Source: Siderastrea radians (taxonomy: Eukaryota; Cnidaria; Anthozoa; Scleractinia; Rhizangiidae). From it: DNA of 64,000 nucleotides. Of the stretch, positions 34,654 to 45,340 are shown one piece after another. The number at the start of each line of letters is the position of its first letter. Within the stretch, counting starts at the first letter, position 1. Below the pieces are notes generated by a model, which did no database searches, was not told the origin of the DNA, and was given only the letters and a program-made list of their open reading frames with translations. Position numbers and translations under genes: made by a program. The stretch lies in assembly GCA_964017195.1 (NCBI GenBank), contig OZ024889.1, positions 57,538,074 through 57,602,073 on the forward strand, in the 5' to 3' direction.

Positions 34654-35550
34654 TTAGAATTCATTGTTTTCATTGGTTTCACCCGTCTTGAATTCGTAAC
34701 TGTATGGTGTTGAGAGGCCTGGGTTGACAACGCAAAAAAACAGAAGTCCAAGTGCCCATATGTCTACACTCTTGAGCTGGCGGAGACCCATAGGTTGCTC
34801 ATGTCCGGGAAGCAAGACTTCTGGCGCCCTAAATGCTGGTGTTCCTCTGTTAACGTCCTTTGTTGTTGTTAAGTTTAAGTTGTGGGTCATAATAAGCTGC
34901 GAACGAGCTTCTCCAAAATCTGACAGTTTGCAAATCACTGGTACCGTTGACCCAGACCTTTCGACCTCCGTAAGGTCTGCAAGATTGCAATAATGCTGGT
35001 TTTAAACAAGGACATTAGCTGGTTTGAGGTCGCGATGTACCACTCCGTTGTCGTGTAGGCACCTCAGGCCTTTGGTTACATCGGAGGCGATAATAGGCAT
35101 TACGTGTATAAAATCGCTGGGATCTCCGTCGGCTAGTTCACTCAGTAGCTCTTTCAACGAGTGAACCTTCTGTTCCCTTTCAAATGGACTAAAATCAAAG
35201 CACATGTATTCCATCATTATCGATGGAGGCGTAGTGCACATTCCGTGGAACGAGACGATGTTGGCATGCTTTAAAGTGTGTAATAGTCTCACTTCTTTCA
35301 GAAAAAGGCCCTTTTCACAGACATCAAGGTCAAATAACTTTTTGACAACCACTTGTTTAGATGCTGAACTTTTGGCTGTTGTGTACTGTGCCGCGAACAC
35401 AGCTGCAAAACTTCCTCTACCGATTTCTACTAAATCACTGATTTCACGGAAATCAAAGGTTTCACATGTATCTTCTTGCCCAGTATTGTTGAAAGTTGAC
35501 TCCCATGAACTATTCTTCTTCCTTAGCTTCGGAACTTTGAATAGCGACAT
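34654..35550 (-). pseudogene. Protein kinase, truncated and with one nonsense codon
   Basis: From ATG 35550 the frame reads a protein-kinase domain: Gly loop IGRGSFAAVF, VVVKKLF with the ATP-binding Lys, FLKEVRLLHTLKHANIVSF with the helix-C Glu, and VVHRDLKPANVLV as catalytic loop. A TAA at 35002-35004 interrupts, but the same frame continues NQHYCNLADL to KLSDFGEARSQ (DFG), GTPAFRAPEVLLPG (APE) and SVDIWALGLLFF, ending at a stop near 34654. The rest of the C-lobe is missing. All catalytic residues are kept. It may phosphorylate Ser/Thr (HRDLKPAN is typical). The family is not identified; a TKL or Ser/Thr type is likely. It is intronless here and is the only gene-like cargo between the inverted satellite arrays. 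Confidence 0.8.
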
Positions 35551-35604
35551 TCTTCATGCATGACCATGGGTCAGGCTACAAAAAATCAAATGAATGAGTG
35601 AATG

Positions 35605-35630
35605 AATGAATGAACCTCCGCACTAAGACG
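35605..35630. repeat. GAAT/GAGT microsatellite
   Basis: Short tandem GAATGAAT/GAGTGAAT tract just upstream of the kinase pseudogene. Confidence 0.7.
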
Positions 35631-35814
35631 TAATTTTTCGGCGTCATTCTATGCCAAATAAGAAAATAATGATGATGATACTTTATTGCACATGCGGGGG
35701 GTGTAGTTGCTGTCGATCAGCTATCCATTCGCTGTGCGAAAACGAGCGGGGTGAGGCCTATTTTTAATTGTATATTTGAAATGTCCAATACGTAATTACC
35801 AACTAGAGTTGAAA

Positions 35815-36440
35815 ACATAAACTGATGCTTACGGCAACAAGACTGAGAAATTGAGGCAGAAACGAAATAAAAATACTAAAAGGTATTTGCCCGATATTTC
35901 AGTTTGCAAAACAATCCTTCTAGGGGGGCTACCACGAGGGTCTAGTGTCATGGCTCTATCAATAAGGTGAGCCTCGCTTGTTTTTGTGACAGAGTTACAG
36001 TTGTTGTACATATTAAAATTCCAGAGGAACAAGAGGACGCCGTTGATGGAATGGGCAGGTTGTTTAAAATGTTCTGAAACAGGAGTGGGTAATAAGCTGA
36101 CTGTGATTGAGGATAGATCGGCGATGTCCACCAAAGGCCAAATGAAATACACTTTCTTTGCTACCAAAGATAAACGACATATCACCGACCCCGTTAGTTG
36201 TAAATCTTAAAACTTATTTTAGCTTTGGTGAACATCGCCAATCCATCCTACACTACCTAAACTGTGTTTCAAAACCCGCATATGTAACGGCCAACTTGTA
36301 TTTGTATTCATTTTTCTATTTTAGCCCCATATTTGGTTTGTTTGGCAAACCGAAATATCGGGCAAATACATTTAGCATTTTTATTTCGTTTATTTCTCCT
36401 TTTCTTAGTCCTCTTGCCGTAAGCATCACTTTGCTGTTGT
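35815..36440 (-). mobile_element. Penelope-like 3' remnant inside a hairpin
   Basis: Inverted arms at about 35815-35915 and 36335-36440 share GATGCTTACGGCAA, CGAAATAAAAAT and GTATTTGCCCGATATTTC. Between them, on the minus strand, PVSEHFKQPAHSINGVLLF and LIDRAMTLDPRG match the region after the GIY-YIG domain of Penelope-like elements (compare the better copy at 57,190-57,400). Confidence 0.6.
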
Positions 36441-37124
36441 GAACTTTAGTATTCAAGATTTTTACTGATCCAGGTCTACAGAAGGTGCATCACTCCTCAC
36501 TGGTTTGTCATTGAAAATGTATGTTGACTAGCGCACGAAACGTCAAGTTCATTAAAATGCGTTTATTCACAATGTTTATCACCGCAGTTTGTGTTTTATT
36601 CTTAACCAAGTTCACTTTTATTTAAACAGCTGGACCAAGTTTGATTCCATTTCGATGGAATCACCTTGAATTTAGAAATGGCAAATCTCAAAAGCCGGAT
36701 AGACTGATGAAAAAGATCATGGGAACGCGCGCAAAAGTCGACTGCCGCGCGGAAACGTGAGGCGCATGTGATACGCATACCTCACGCGCGTCACGTTTCT
36801 AACAGCGAAGCGGCAGCTGTCTTTCGTGTTGTCTCGCCCGACTGAGGAAAGGAGTGCTGGCAATCTACTAAAACCCTTAACTAAAACCATTGAAAAATCA
36901 ACACACCTTATTCGTACTTAATTTCGCCATTTTGGCCAGCCAATATTTACGAGGCTTTGATTTCGCGATTTCAAGAAGACAAACTGGTGAAAGAGCATTC
37001 CATTTCGTGAAAAAAGTGTCCATAAAATGTTACTTTTCTAAACCTCTGCAGAGGTAATGAACAGTCCGTCATTCAGTAGTTTGCAGATCAAGACGGTAGT
37101 GGGTATGTAGGTAAGAACTTGCTA
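36441..37124. other. Element core, middle part, no gene recognised
   Basis: A small imperfect inverted repeat of CG-rich sequence (GCGCGGAAACGTGAGGCGC and its partner CTCACGCGCGTCACG) lies at 36,745-36,800. Nothing else was recognised. Confidence 0.4.
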
Positions 37125-37470
37125 ATAGAGCGATTTTCGTTTGACCTTGAAAAAGTGTTTCCGTAAGCGTTCGTTATTTGTTTCATCAGCCACTAGTTAA
37201 AAATGTGAAAACAAGACCTCGTTCCTTTACCGGTGAAGAGAACCCTAATATCGGTAAAGCATTGTTCCATTGTACAATCGTATTGCTGAATACAGAGGTA
37301 CATGAAAGCTCTTTACTAGGTGGAAAATGCTTGATGTTCGCTAAACCAACCAAAAGCCGTGTGCGTTTGTGTCTGTTCCCTAAACCAATTAAATTAAATT
37401 GCCATTGTTTGATTCCTATCTTGTTTGTTCGCACGTAGTTACTTCAAGATCAAACGAAAATCGCTCTTAT
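37125..37470. mobile_element. MITE with ends AGAGCGATTTTCGTTTGA
   Basis: AGAGCGATTTTCGTTTGACC at the left and the complement of AGAGCGATTTTCGTTTGATC at the right bound about 346 bp. The flanks are A/T only. No transposase. Confidence 0.75.
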
Positions 37471-38805
37471 ATTTATTGATTCATATGTTTGATTATGTAA
37501 ATTTCTCACGAGTGTATGACATTCTGCGTGTGTAAATTTTGAGAGGATTTTTTGTGCTGGCCTTTAATTTCTCAATTTTCTTTCAATTCACTAAAATTAA
37601 GACGCGCGAAAATAAGTAAAAATAAGGTATATTTGGAACAGGTCTAGACAATAACAGTCACCGCTCAAAACGCAACATGTTTTTGGCTCAAGATGTCAAA
37701 AGTCACGCCATCACAGTCGAGACGTAAAAGGTCACGACATCACAGTCACATGTTGTTGTCTCGAGGCGCAAAGCCAGCGTAAATGGCTCCTTTATTAGTT
37801 ATTGGTAAAATGAGGCTGTTGTACATTTTTTTCTTTTGCTTACAGTAAAATAATATAACATAGGTATTGAAAACGTGCTTAACAGTTTACAGTTTATAGG
37901 TATACCCTGCTAGCAGAGTGTTTCTTTCTGGAAAGTTTTCTTAGCTTGTATGATGATGTTCGCGTCTCTCGTATTTCGCTTAGTTGCTTTGTTTATCGTG
38001 AATACAAAACGAAAAGTCTCTGTTAGCAGGGTATCACGGGTGGTGATGTTTGCTTACCTTTCCACGGTGGAACACGGCTTGGTCGACTCGGCAATTCGCA
38101 ATCGAAGCAGCGCTTTTCTGTTACAGTGCTGCGCGCCGTTCCGGTGCCACTTGTACAAAGTTATCATTACGTTTTCTTTGATTGGCCATGAAAAAATTAT
38201 CCAAAGAATTCCCATTACAAACGTGAACTGCCATTGGTGGGTTTGGATCCTATTTAGTTTCGGTTTCCTCACGGGTCCGTCAGTTTGCATCAAATATCTT
38301 ACGCACTGTTCAGAATGAGAAGTCGAGGTGTTCTGACTCTCTTCTACGTGTAGCAAACATAAACTCTTTATTTGAAAGGTAAACAGGAAAGTGGGGATGG
38401 AATCTGGCCAACAACGTTCCTGTGTGCGTTTCCGCGACTTAGCTGTGCAGTATCTTCTTATTGTAATACAAATGCTAACCAGTTCAATCAAAATACAGGT
38501 GACAGTAATGAGAAACTGGAGCGTAGAATAAGACTTAAAGAAGCGTTGCAAGTAGTATCGGCAGTCAACACACAAAAATAAATTGTATCACAATCAGCAG
38601 GATGTGATTTATTTCAGTTCACTCAATTTTATTACACCGAAAAAGATACCTCTCTTCAATCTGCAATTACGGTGCCTTATTAAAGGGGTGTGTGACGAGT
38701 TGGTCACGCAACGCGTTAATAGGGTCCCTTGGGTTATCTATCCTTTCCAAATTATGGTAGAGAGAAAAACAGACATGAGATTTTAGTTCGGGCTTGTGGA
38801 TTTAG
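37471..38805. other. Element core, right part, no gene recognised
   Basis: Overlapping ORFs occur on both strands (minus 38,575-38,054, 173 codons; plus 37,950-38,318, 122 codons). The minus ORF has a hydrophobic N-terminal segment (FLITVTCILIELVSICITI) but no recognisable family. Coding is not supported. Confidence 0.35.
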
Positions 38806-39960
38806 AGATTCCCTATTTGAGAGATTCCCCGTTTTAGAGATTCCCCATTTTAGAGATTCCCTATTTTAGAGATTCCCCGTTTTAGAGATTCCCCGTTTTA
38901 GAGATTCCCCGTTTTAGAGATTCCCTATTTTAGAGATTCCCTATTTTAGAGATTCCCTATTTTAGAGATTCCCCGTTTTAGAGATTCCCATTTTAGAGAT
39001 TCCCCATTTTAGAGATTCCCTATTTTAGAGATTCCCCGTTTTAGAGATTCCCCGTTTTAGAGATTCCCTATTTTAGAGATTCCCTGTTTTAGAGATTCCC
39101 TATTTTAGAGATTCCCTGTTTTAGATATTCCCTGTTTTAGAGATTCCCTGTTTTAGAGATTCCCCGTTTTAGAGATTCCCCGTTTTAAAGATTCCCCGTT
39201 TTAGAGATTCCCTATTTTAGAGATTCCCTATTTTAGAGATTCCCCGTTTTAGAGATTCCCCATTTTGAGAGATTCCCTATTTTAGAGATTCCCCGTTTTA
39301 GAGATTCCCCATTTTAGAGATTCCCTATTTTAGAGATTCCCTATTTTAGAGATTCCCCGTTTTAGAGATTCCCCGTTTTAGAGATTCCCTGTTTTAGAGA
39401 TTCCCTATTTTAGAGATTCCCCGTTTTAGAGATTCCCCGTTTTAGAGATTCCCTACTTTAGAGATTCCCTATTTTAGAGATTCCCTATTTTAGAGATTCC
39501 CTGTTTTAGATATTCCCTGTTTTAGAGATTCCCTGTTTTAGAGATTCCCTGTTTTAGAGATTCCCCGTTTTAGAGATTCCCTATTTAAGAGATTCCCTAT
39601 TTTAGAGATTCCCCGTTTTAGAGATTCCCCATTTTAGAGATTCCCTATTTTAGAGATTCCCTATTTTAGAGATTCCCCGTTTTAGAGATTCCCCGTTTTA
39701 GAGATTCCCTATTTTAGAGATTCCCTATTTTAGAGATTCCCCGTTTTAGAGATTCCATATTTTAGAGATTCCCTATTTGAGAGATTCCCTATTTTAGAGA
39801 TTCCCCGTTTTAGAGATTCCCTATTTTAGAGATTCCCTATTTTAGAGATTCCCTATTTTAGAGATTCCCTGTTTTAGATATTCCCTATTTTAGAGATTCC
39901 CCGTTCCCCGTTCCCCGTTCCCCGTTCCCCGTTCCTCGACTCCCCGTTTCCTATTTTAGA
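38806..39960 (-). repeat. 16-bp satellite array, right (about 70 units), inverted
   Basis: The same GGGAATCTCTAAAAYR unit as the left array, read on the minus strand. The outer edge (39,897-39,960) again carries the GGAACGGGGAAC-type cap, so the two arrays are mirror images and belong to the element's inverted ends. Confidence 0.97.
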
Positions 39961-40750
39961 GATAGCCGAAACGAGTCGCTGGCTTTTGCGTCCACGATAA
40001 ATTCTCAGTTTCACCGCCGATTAACAAACACTCTGAAATTGTTATTTTTTTTCTATTTCAGAGTTTACGTATAAGCAAAGAATAACTATAAACGAGATGG
40101 AGAGATAAATAATCGAACAGACACGACTAGACAGCGCGTCTGGGAGCAGAATAATTGGATTCAGTTTTTCATTTTAAAAACGGCCTCTCCGGTGTTGTCA
40201 GTTATAAATCATTTGTAGGTTTCAGCCTTTTCCCTGTTTGACCAAAACAGTTTACTGAGTGAACTTTGCAAAAGTTTCCCTTTACCCTACTTTGGTGCGG
40301 AGAACAGTGCATCAAGCTCATTCACGGCAAAACTCTCCCGTCCAAGATGTCACGCAAGCCGTTAGCCGAACATTTTACGTTATGGACATGAAACAACGAG
40401 CTAGATTTTTCTTCCACGATTCTCAATTTTTTTATACCCTTTGGAAATACTGAAGTTGTTATTCTTTTCTATTTTAGATAGCTTCTGTATGAGCGAAGGA
40501 TAGACGGCACAAGTGAACAAATTTCCAGTTCTAGTAGAAGCGATTCGCGCGTTTAGTATATTTTTAAAAAGATACGTTTCCTTCGGTGTTTGCATAAACA
40601 TCCCATTTATCACTTCTTTGGTTTTGCCTCAAAACGTGTTTGTTTTTGGCCGTCATTTGATGTTTTCGATTCCGTCGGTCCAAAGTAACACAACTACCGA
40701 ACTGAGACCTAAATATCCAATCAAAAGCGAGTGTATTTTTTCAAAACTTA

Positions 40751-42935
40751 AATAATAATAATAAATAATAATAATAATAAACTTTATTAACGTGTCTTAA
40801 AATATCTAGCTTACACTAAAGTAAGCTAATTGGGGACACCTATCTATACCTATCTAAAGTAGTAAAAATATATAAAATATTACAATATATACAATATAAA
40901 ATATAAAATATAATATCACATCAACCTATAGTGATAAAACCCCCAAATGTTCAGAAAATCAAAAGTCACTAATTACTACATAGAGGACAGTTGTGACATC
41001 CTTCCTCCAGTAACGCTTCGAGATTCTTTTTTCTAATAGTGTTCTTAAAACTATTTAACGAATTAGAATTTCTAATTTCTTTATCCAATTTGGACCAGAG
41101 CATCGGACCAAGGTACTTTATGCTATGTTTACCATAAGAAACGGTGTTATACCTAGGTATCACAAAATCACTGTTTCTCAAATTATACCTACTGTTATTC
41201 TTTTGAAACAGATCCTGCACATAAGATGGGCAGAGTTCATTTTTTACTTTGTACATTAAGATGGCAATGTCCTGTAGACGTCGATTCTTCATTGTTGGCA
41301 ACTTTGCCCAGTTTAGCAGTTGTTCATAAGTAACCTCATTTCTTACATTATAAATCGCTTTCAAAGCTTTTTCTTGGATACGTTCTAGTTTCCTGTGATC
41401 AGATGCTCGACAGAAGTGCCAAACAATATGACAATACGTTACTTTAGGTAGTATTGCTGACTTGTAAATAGTAAGCTTAGCCTTGGTTGACAACATGTTC
41501 CGTAGGCGCATTAAGACACCAACTTTTCTTGCCGCTGTCTTACAGACCTCACTAATGTGAGTACCAAAGTTTAGCTTTTCATCTATCGTCACTCCTAAAA
41601 GCCTCATTTCTGAGCCACGCTTGACACATGTGTTAGACAAAGTAATCTTCATATCAGTATCCTTTTCTTTGTTCAAAGGGTCCATGCACATAGCCTGATA
41701 TTTATCAAAGTTTCCCTGTAGCAAGTTACTCTCGTACCAGTCGGAAACATTCTTGCCTTCTCTGTTTAGTGAAACCTGAATATCCATAGTTGTCTTCCCA
41801 GTCGAGTACATTTGATGATCATCGGCGTACATGGTTAAACTACAATTATTGGCATTGTATGTAAGATCATTCTGGAAAATATTCCACATAAGTGGTCCAA
41901 ATGGACACCCTCTTGCAACTTCTTTCCATTCGCTCCTTATTTCAGATCCAATCTTAACTCTGTACTTCCTATTAGTAAAATACGAGCGTATGAGGCTTAT
42001 AGCGGACTGAGAAAAGCCATAAGCACACAATTTATTTAGTAGTAGTGGAGGGTGTAAAGAATCGAAAGCTTTTGACATATCCGTGGACAGAATTCCCACT
42101 TCATTCCCTTCGTCAATAGCACTTTTCCAATGTTCAACCAGGTTAAGTAGAGTCGTTTCGGTGCTATGCTTCTTGCGATAGGCTGTTAGATTTGAGCTTA
42201 ATCTTGGTTCCATAAAGGCTGTTACCTGTCTGCTTAATAGCTGTTCAAAGACTTTATCACAGGCAGAAAGCAAAGTAACAGGCCTATAGTTCTTAACATC
42301 ATGAGTACTCTCTTTCTTATGAACTGGAACCCACTCTCCCTTTTTCCACTCCCTGGGCCAGTAACAATCCTCAATACATTTATTATAAATGACCGTCAAA
42401 GATGGTGCTAATTCCTCACTTCCCAGCTTCAAAAGAGCATTAGGTATCCGGTCATGGCCCATAGCTTTCTTTGTATCTAATTCCCTCAGAGCTTTCACAA
42501 CATCATCACTTTTTAATTTCATCATTTCAAACGAAGGACCATTCACTATCTTTTTGTTTCTTACTATGGATTGTATACTAGGATGTTCCTTCAACTGTTC
42601 CTCACTTTGTTTCAGTAGCTCGGGATTTCCAATACCATTTGTTACGGAAGAGAAGTGATCCAAGAAAATGTCTGCAACTTTCAATTGATCTCTTATGACA
42701 TCTCCATCCTTTTCCAGGGAAACAGACTTATCCACTGCCTTGCCCTTATCATTCAAAAATGGTTTGAATGTTTTATAGAATTCAGCTGGGTTGCTCTTGA
42801 GGTCTTCAGTTTTCTTTTTCCAATATCCCTTGATAGCTTTGCGCCTACATTTAGTAGCTATATTCCTCCACTTATTTTTCAATTCACAGTTTTCTTGTGT
42901 CGGATTCTTTAGGAACTTTTGCAACGGTACGCAAG
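40751..42935 (-). mobile_element. 5'-truncated LINE with TTA-repeat tail
   Basis: The 3' end on the minus strand is a TTA/TAA microsatellite (40,751-40,790 on plus), typical of several non-LTR clades. The body is one RT reading frame and the endonuclease part is missing, so it is a 5'-truncated copy inside the nested TIR element. Confidence 0.75.
40969..42924 (-). pseudogene. Non-LTR reverse transcriptase, 651 codons, lacking endonuclease
   Basis: A long open frame on the minus strand. RT landmarks are AMGHDRIPNALLKLG, VKNYRPVTLLSACDKVFE, LSTDMSKAFDSLHPPLL with the first catalytic Asp, and LTMYADDHQMYS with YADD. The block before it reads RGCPFGPLMWNIF where relatives have RGCPQGS then xLGPLLW, so three or so residues are deleted in a critical loop. 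The C-terminus carries a short Cys pair (CHNCPLC). There is no upstream endonuclease, so the copy is dead on arrival despite its intact frame. It resembles CR1/jockey-group RTs; the clade is uncertain. Confidence 0.82.
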
Positions 42936-43176
42936 TTTGCTGTGAAAACTCGGGTCTAATAGAAACTACAGTAATTATTGCTCTACTGCAATAATCGGCG
43001 GCGAAACTGAGAATTTATTGTGAACGCAAAAGCCACCGACTCGTTTCGTGATCGAAACCTTTCAGCTAATTACTCTTGCGGTTTGTTGCGGTTACGTCTC
43101 AAATCTGATTGGTCGCAGAACAATAAACATCCCAGAAATAATTTTAGGCGTTCATGGTTTAAAATGGGTTTCACTG

Positions 43177-43315
43177 TAAAACTATTGAATAATAGACAAA
43201 TTTTTGTACCGATGCCAGCTCATTTCTTTCATATTATCTACAGTATAAATGTCTATTTTTTAGGAAAGTTAAGCGACTTGAGCCTGAGAACAAGCTATAT
43301 ATATATATATATATA
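43177..43315 (+). repeat. Duplicated unit 1, middle segment
   Basis: AAACTATTGAATAATAGAC through GCCTGAGAACAAGC and a TA run matches units 2 (46,697-46,826) and 3 (51,760-51,895). It is interrupted after the TA run by the palindrome region. Confidence 0.85.
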
Positions 43316-43411
43316 AAAAAAAGTTAATGGTTGCCTCAGGCCAACAAAGAATGCCACTGCGTCAGGAGGATCAAAGATTCACAGTCCAAGCCTCACTGCA
43401 TGGAATTAAAA

Positions 43412-44487
43412 CTCGTTGAAGGAAAGCGAGGACGGACAACTTCTGACGATTAAAAAGTTAAAAAATTTAATAAAAAATAAAAACGTTTCGGTCTTAGACC
43501 TTCATCAGTTACATGAAAAATTAAACTTAACAAATCTACCTAAATAAGATTACAGAACAAAACAAGACGCAAAATACAATTCAACGCTATGAGTTACGTA
43601 ACCGGCGTGATTATAACAATACTAAAACGAGGATAAGTGACGCTAACATTCAAATATAAAAACAATGTAGTACAACGATTATATAACGAAAAAAGGAAAA
43701 ATAAACAATACTAACAATTAAACGTAATTACAAGGTGTAGATACAGGTACAACACTAGATAAATGAACGATACAAGGCAAAAATATAACAAAAGACCGGA
43801 AATATGCTGCTATAAAAATAAATAACAAAAGATGACAGATAAGACTAAAAACTAAAAACTGCTAATTCAAAAAAGATGACATTTGCAAAGCGGCAAAAGA
43901 AAGGGCAGTCAAAAGGAAAGCAACCTACGTTTACGCAAACATGGATCATACCAAACCATGTTTGCGTAAACGTAGGTTGCTTTCCTTTTGACTGCCCTTT
44001 CTTTTGCCGCTTTGCAAATGTCATCTTTTTTGAATTAGCAGTTTTTAGTTTTTAGTCTTATCTGTCATCTTTTGTTATTTATTTTTATAGCAGCATATTT
44101 CCGGTCTTTTGTTATATTTTTGCCTTGTATCGTTCATTTATCCAGTGTTGTACCTGTATCTACACCTTGTAATTACGTTTAATTGTTAGTATTGTTTATT
44201 TTTCCTTTTTTCGTTATATAATCGTTGTACTACATTGTTTTTATATTTGAATGTTAGCGTCACTTATCCTCGTTTTAGTATTGTTATAATCACGCCGGTT
44301 ACGTAACTCATAGCGTTGAATTGTATTTTGCGTCTTGTTTTGTTCTGTAATCTTATTTAGGTAGATTTGTTAAGTTTAATTTTTCATGTAACTGATGAAG
44401 GTCTAAGACCGAAACGTTTTTATTTTTTATTAAATTTTTTAACTTTTTAATCGTCAGAAGTTGTCCGTCCTCGCTTTCCTTCAACGA

Positions 44488-44488
<1 letters not shown>
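43412..44488. mobile_element. Near-perfect 1.08-kb palindrome of Penelope-type terminal repeats
   Basis: Arms 43412-43944 and 43956-44488 are each 533 nt with an 11-nt spacer and no net length difference. Position sums stay at 87,900 from centre to tip. I noticed one mismatch (ACACTAGATAAA against ACACTGGATAAA). The GAAGGTCTAAGACCGAAACG motif next to an A/T-rich stretch is characteristic of Penelope-like terminal repeats. The core genes are missing. It lies in the TA run of unit 1. Confidence 0.9.

Positions 44489-44535
<47 letters not shown>
44487..44535. repeat. TA dinucleotide repeat
   Basis: About 24 TA repeats follow the palindrome. Units 2 and 3 have only a short TA run at this place. 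Confidence 0.95.
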
Positions 44536-44540
<5 letters not shown>

Positions 44541-44713
44541 GAACATGTCATTAACCTACACTACGTTAATTTTTGTTTTAAAACCTTCTTTTTCAATTTG
44601 TTTCAAAAATTTGCAATCTGGTGTGCAACATTAGGCCTGGTATTCAATAGGGACGCGAGCACTAAAGGCCATAAGAACTCTCTGTCACACACACGCTAGC
44701 AAACAAGGATCAA

Positions 44714-44870
44714 CGGGTGCGTTCGATTGGGAAATCTGGATTTCGATTTTGGATTTCGAATTTCGGATTTCCCAGTAAAACGCGAAATCCAAAAACGGAT
44801 TTCGACGAACCGAAATCCTTTTCCAAGACGGATTTCAATTAAGGGGCCTTAATTGAAATCGAACGCAGCC
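44714..44870. mobile_element. Small MITE with GGATTTCG motifs in unit 1
   Basis: The 157-bp insert GGGTGCGTTCGATT...AATCGAACGCAGC is absent from units 2 and 3 (AAGGATCAAAGTGTTTTG there). CAA is repeated at both edges. Inside are several GGATTTCG copies in both orientations. Confidence 0.75.
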
Positions 44871-45276
44871 AAAGTGTTTTGACCCTTGTTTTTTTGTTTG
44901 CGTTTCAGAGAATTTGCATGGACTTTTCCACTTTCGTCACCAGTGAAAACCAGGCTTTAATGAAACGGAATTCGAGAATCATAAAATAAATACGGAATAT
45001 GGCAATTTTTCATTTTATTTAGCAGAGCATATGTATAATTTGATTTTCTTATTGCGTCGGGGTAACCTACTGCAATACGTGCTTCTTGCTTTTTCAATAA
45101 AAAAACCAAACAAACAAAAAACAATAGTTACCATGAGGGATGCCGAATGATGTCATGTTGTGGGTTACAGATGAGGGCTTACGCCACTCATACAATAACT
45201 CTCTTATGACAAAAATGTAAGGAAATAGAATATAACATATAATTGCTTTCAGGTGTTGGGATTGATAGAGAACAAA

Positions 45277-45340
45277 ATGGTCTCTTTTACTGGAAGAATG
45301 CTACTGATTTTGGTGATATATCTAGCAGAAAAGGCCCAAG
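45277..45340 (+). CDS. Signal-peptide first coding exon, copy A
   Basis: ATG at 45277 in AAAATGG context reads MVSFTGRMLLILVIYLAEKAQ, a good signal peptide with hydrophobic core LLILVIYLA. It ends at a GTAGGG donor in phase 1. TTGCTTTCAG 26 nt before the ATG looks like an acceptor, so a non-coding exon probably lies upstream. Joining to the phase-1 acceptor at 55173 would place the cleavage site next to the first Ig domain. The identical exon structure occurs in copies B and C. Confidence 0.65.

Larger units (their letters stand above)
39967..43048. mobile_element. Nested TIR element of 3.1 kb in the right end of the foldback-like element
   Basis: Bases 39967-40023 (CGAAACGAGTCGCTGG through CCGCCGATTA) and 42992-43048 are inverted copies of about 57 bp with few mismatches. 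They interrupt the right terminal repeat between TTTCGATCA and GGCTATCTC, which are adjacent in the left end. The element carries a truncated LINE. Two diverged direct copies of a TTGTTATTNTTTTCTATTT-containing segment lie near 40,040 and 40,455. Confidence 0.6.
30516..43176. mobile_element. 12.66-kb TA-flanked foldback-like element with satellite-built inverted ends
   Basis: The left end CAGTGAAACCCATTA at 30516 and the right end AATGGGTTTCACTG at 43176 are inverted copies that continue for about 140 bp (shared: CATGAACGCCTAAAATTATT, GAGACGTAACCGCAACAAAC, TTTCGATCACGAAA). TA flanks both ends, and units 2 and 3 carry that TA once (CATATTTTAAAACTATT). Inside each end comes a GGAACGGGGAAC-rich cap and then a 16-bp satellite array, in mirror orientation, so the inverted ends are effectively 1.3-2.7 kb long. 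The core (33245-38805) holds a kinase pseudogene, Penelope debris and a MITE. A separate 3.1-kb TIR element sits in the right end. No transposase was found; TA duplication plus CAGT end fits mobilisation by a Tc1/mariner-type enzyme, which is inference. Confidence 0.78.

Noticed and set aside
38054..38575. 173-codon minus-strand ORF in the foldback-like element core
   Set aside because: No recognisable domain, overlapped by an ORF on the other strand, no splice or codon evidence.
30656..39960. Regular repeats resembling a CRISPR array
   Set aside because: Units are head-to-tail 16-mers without spacers in a eukaryotic genome; this is a satellite.
39967..43048. Inversion of the right satellite arm at TTTCGATCACGAAA
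   Set aside because: The cap and array orientation is the same mirror image expected for an intact inverted end, so an inserted element bounded by its own 57-bp inverted copies explains the data more simply.
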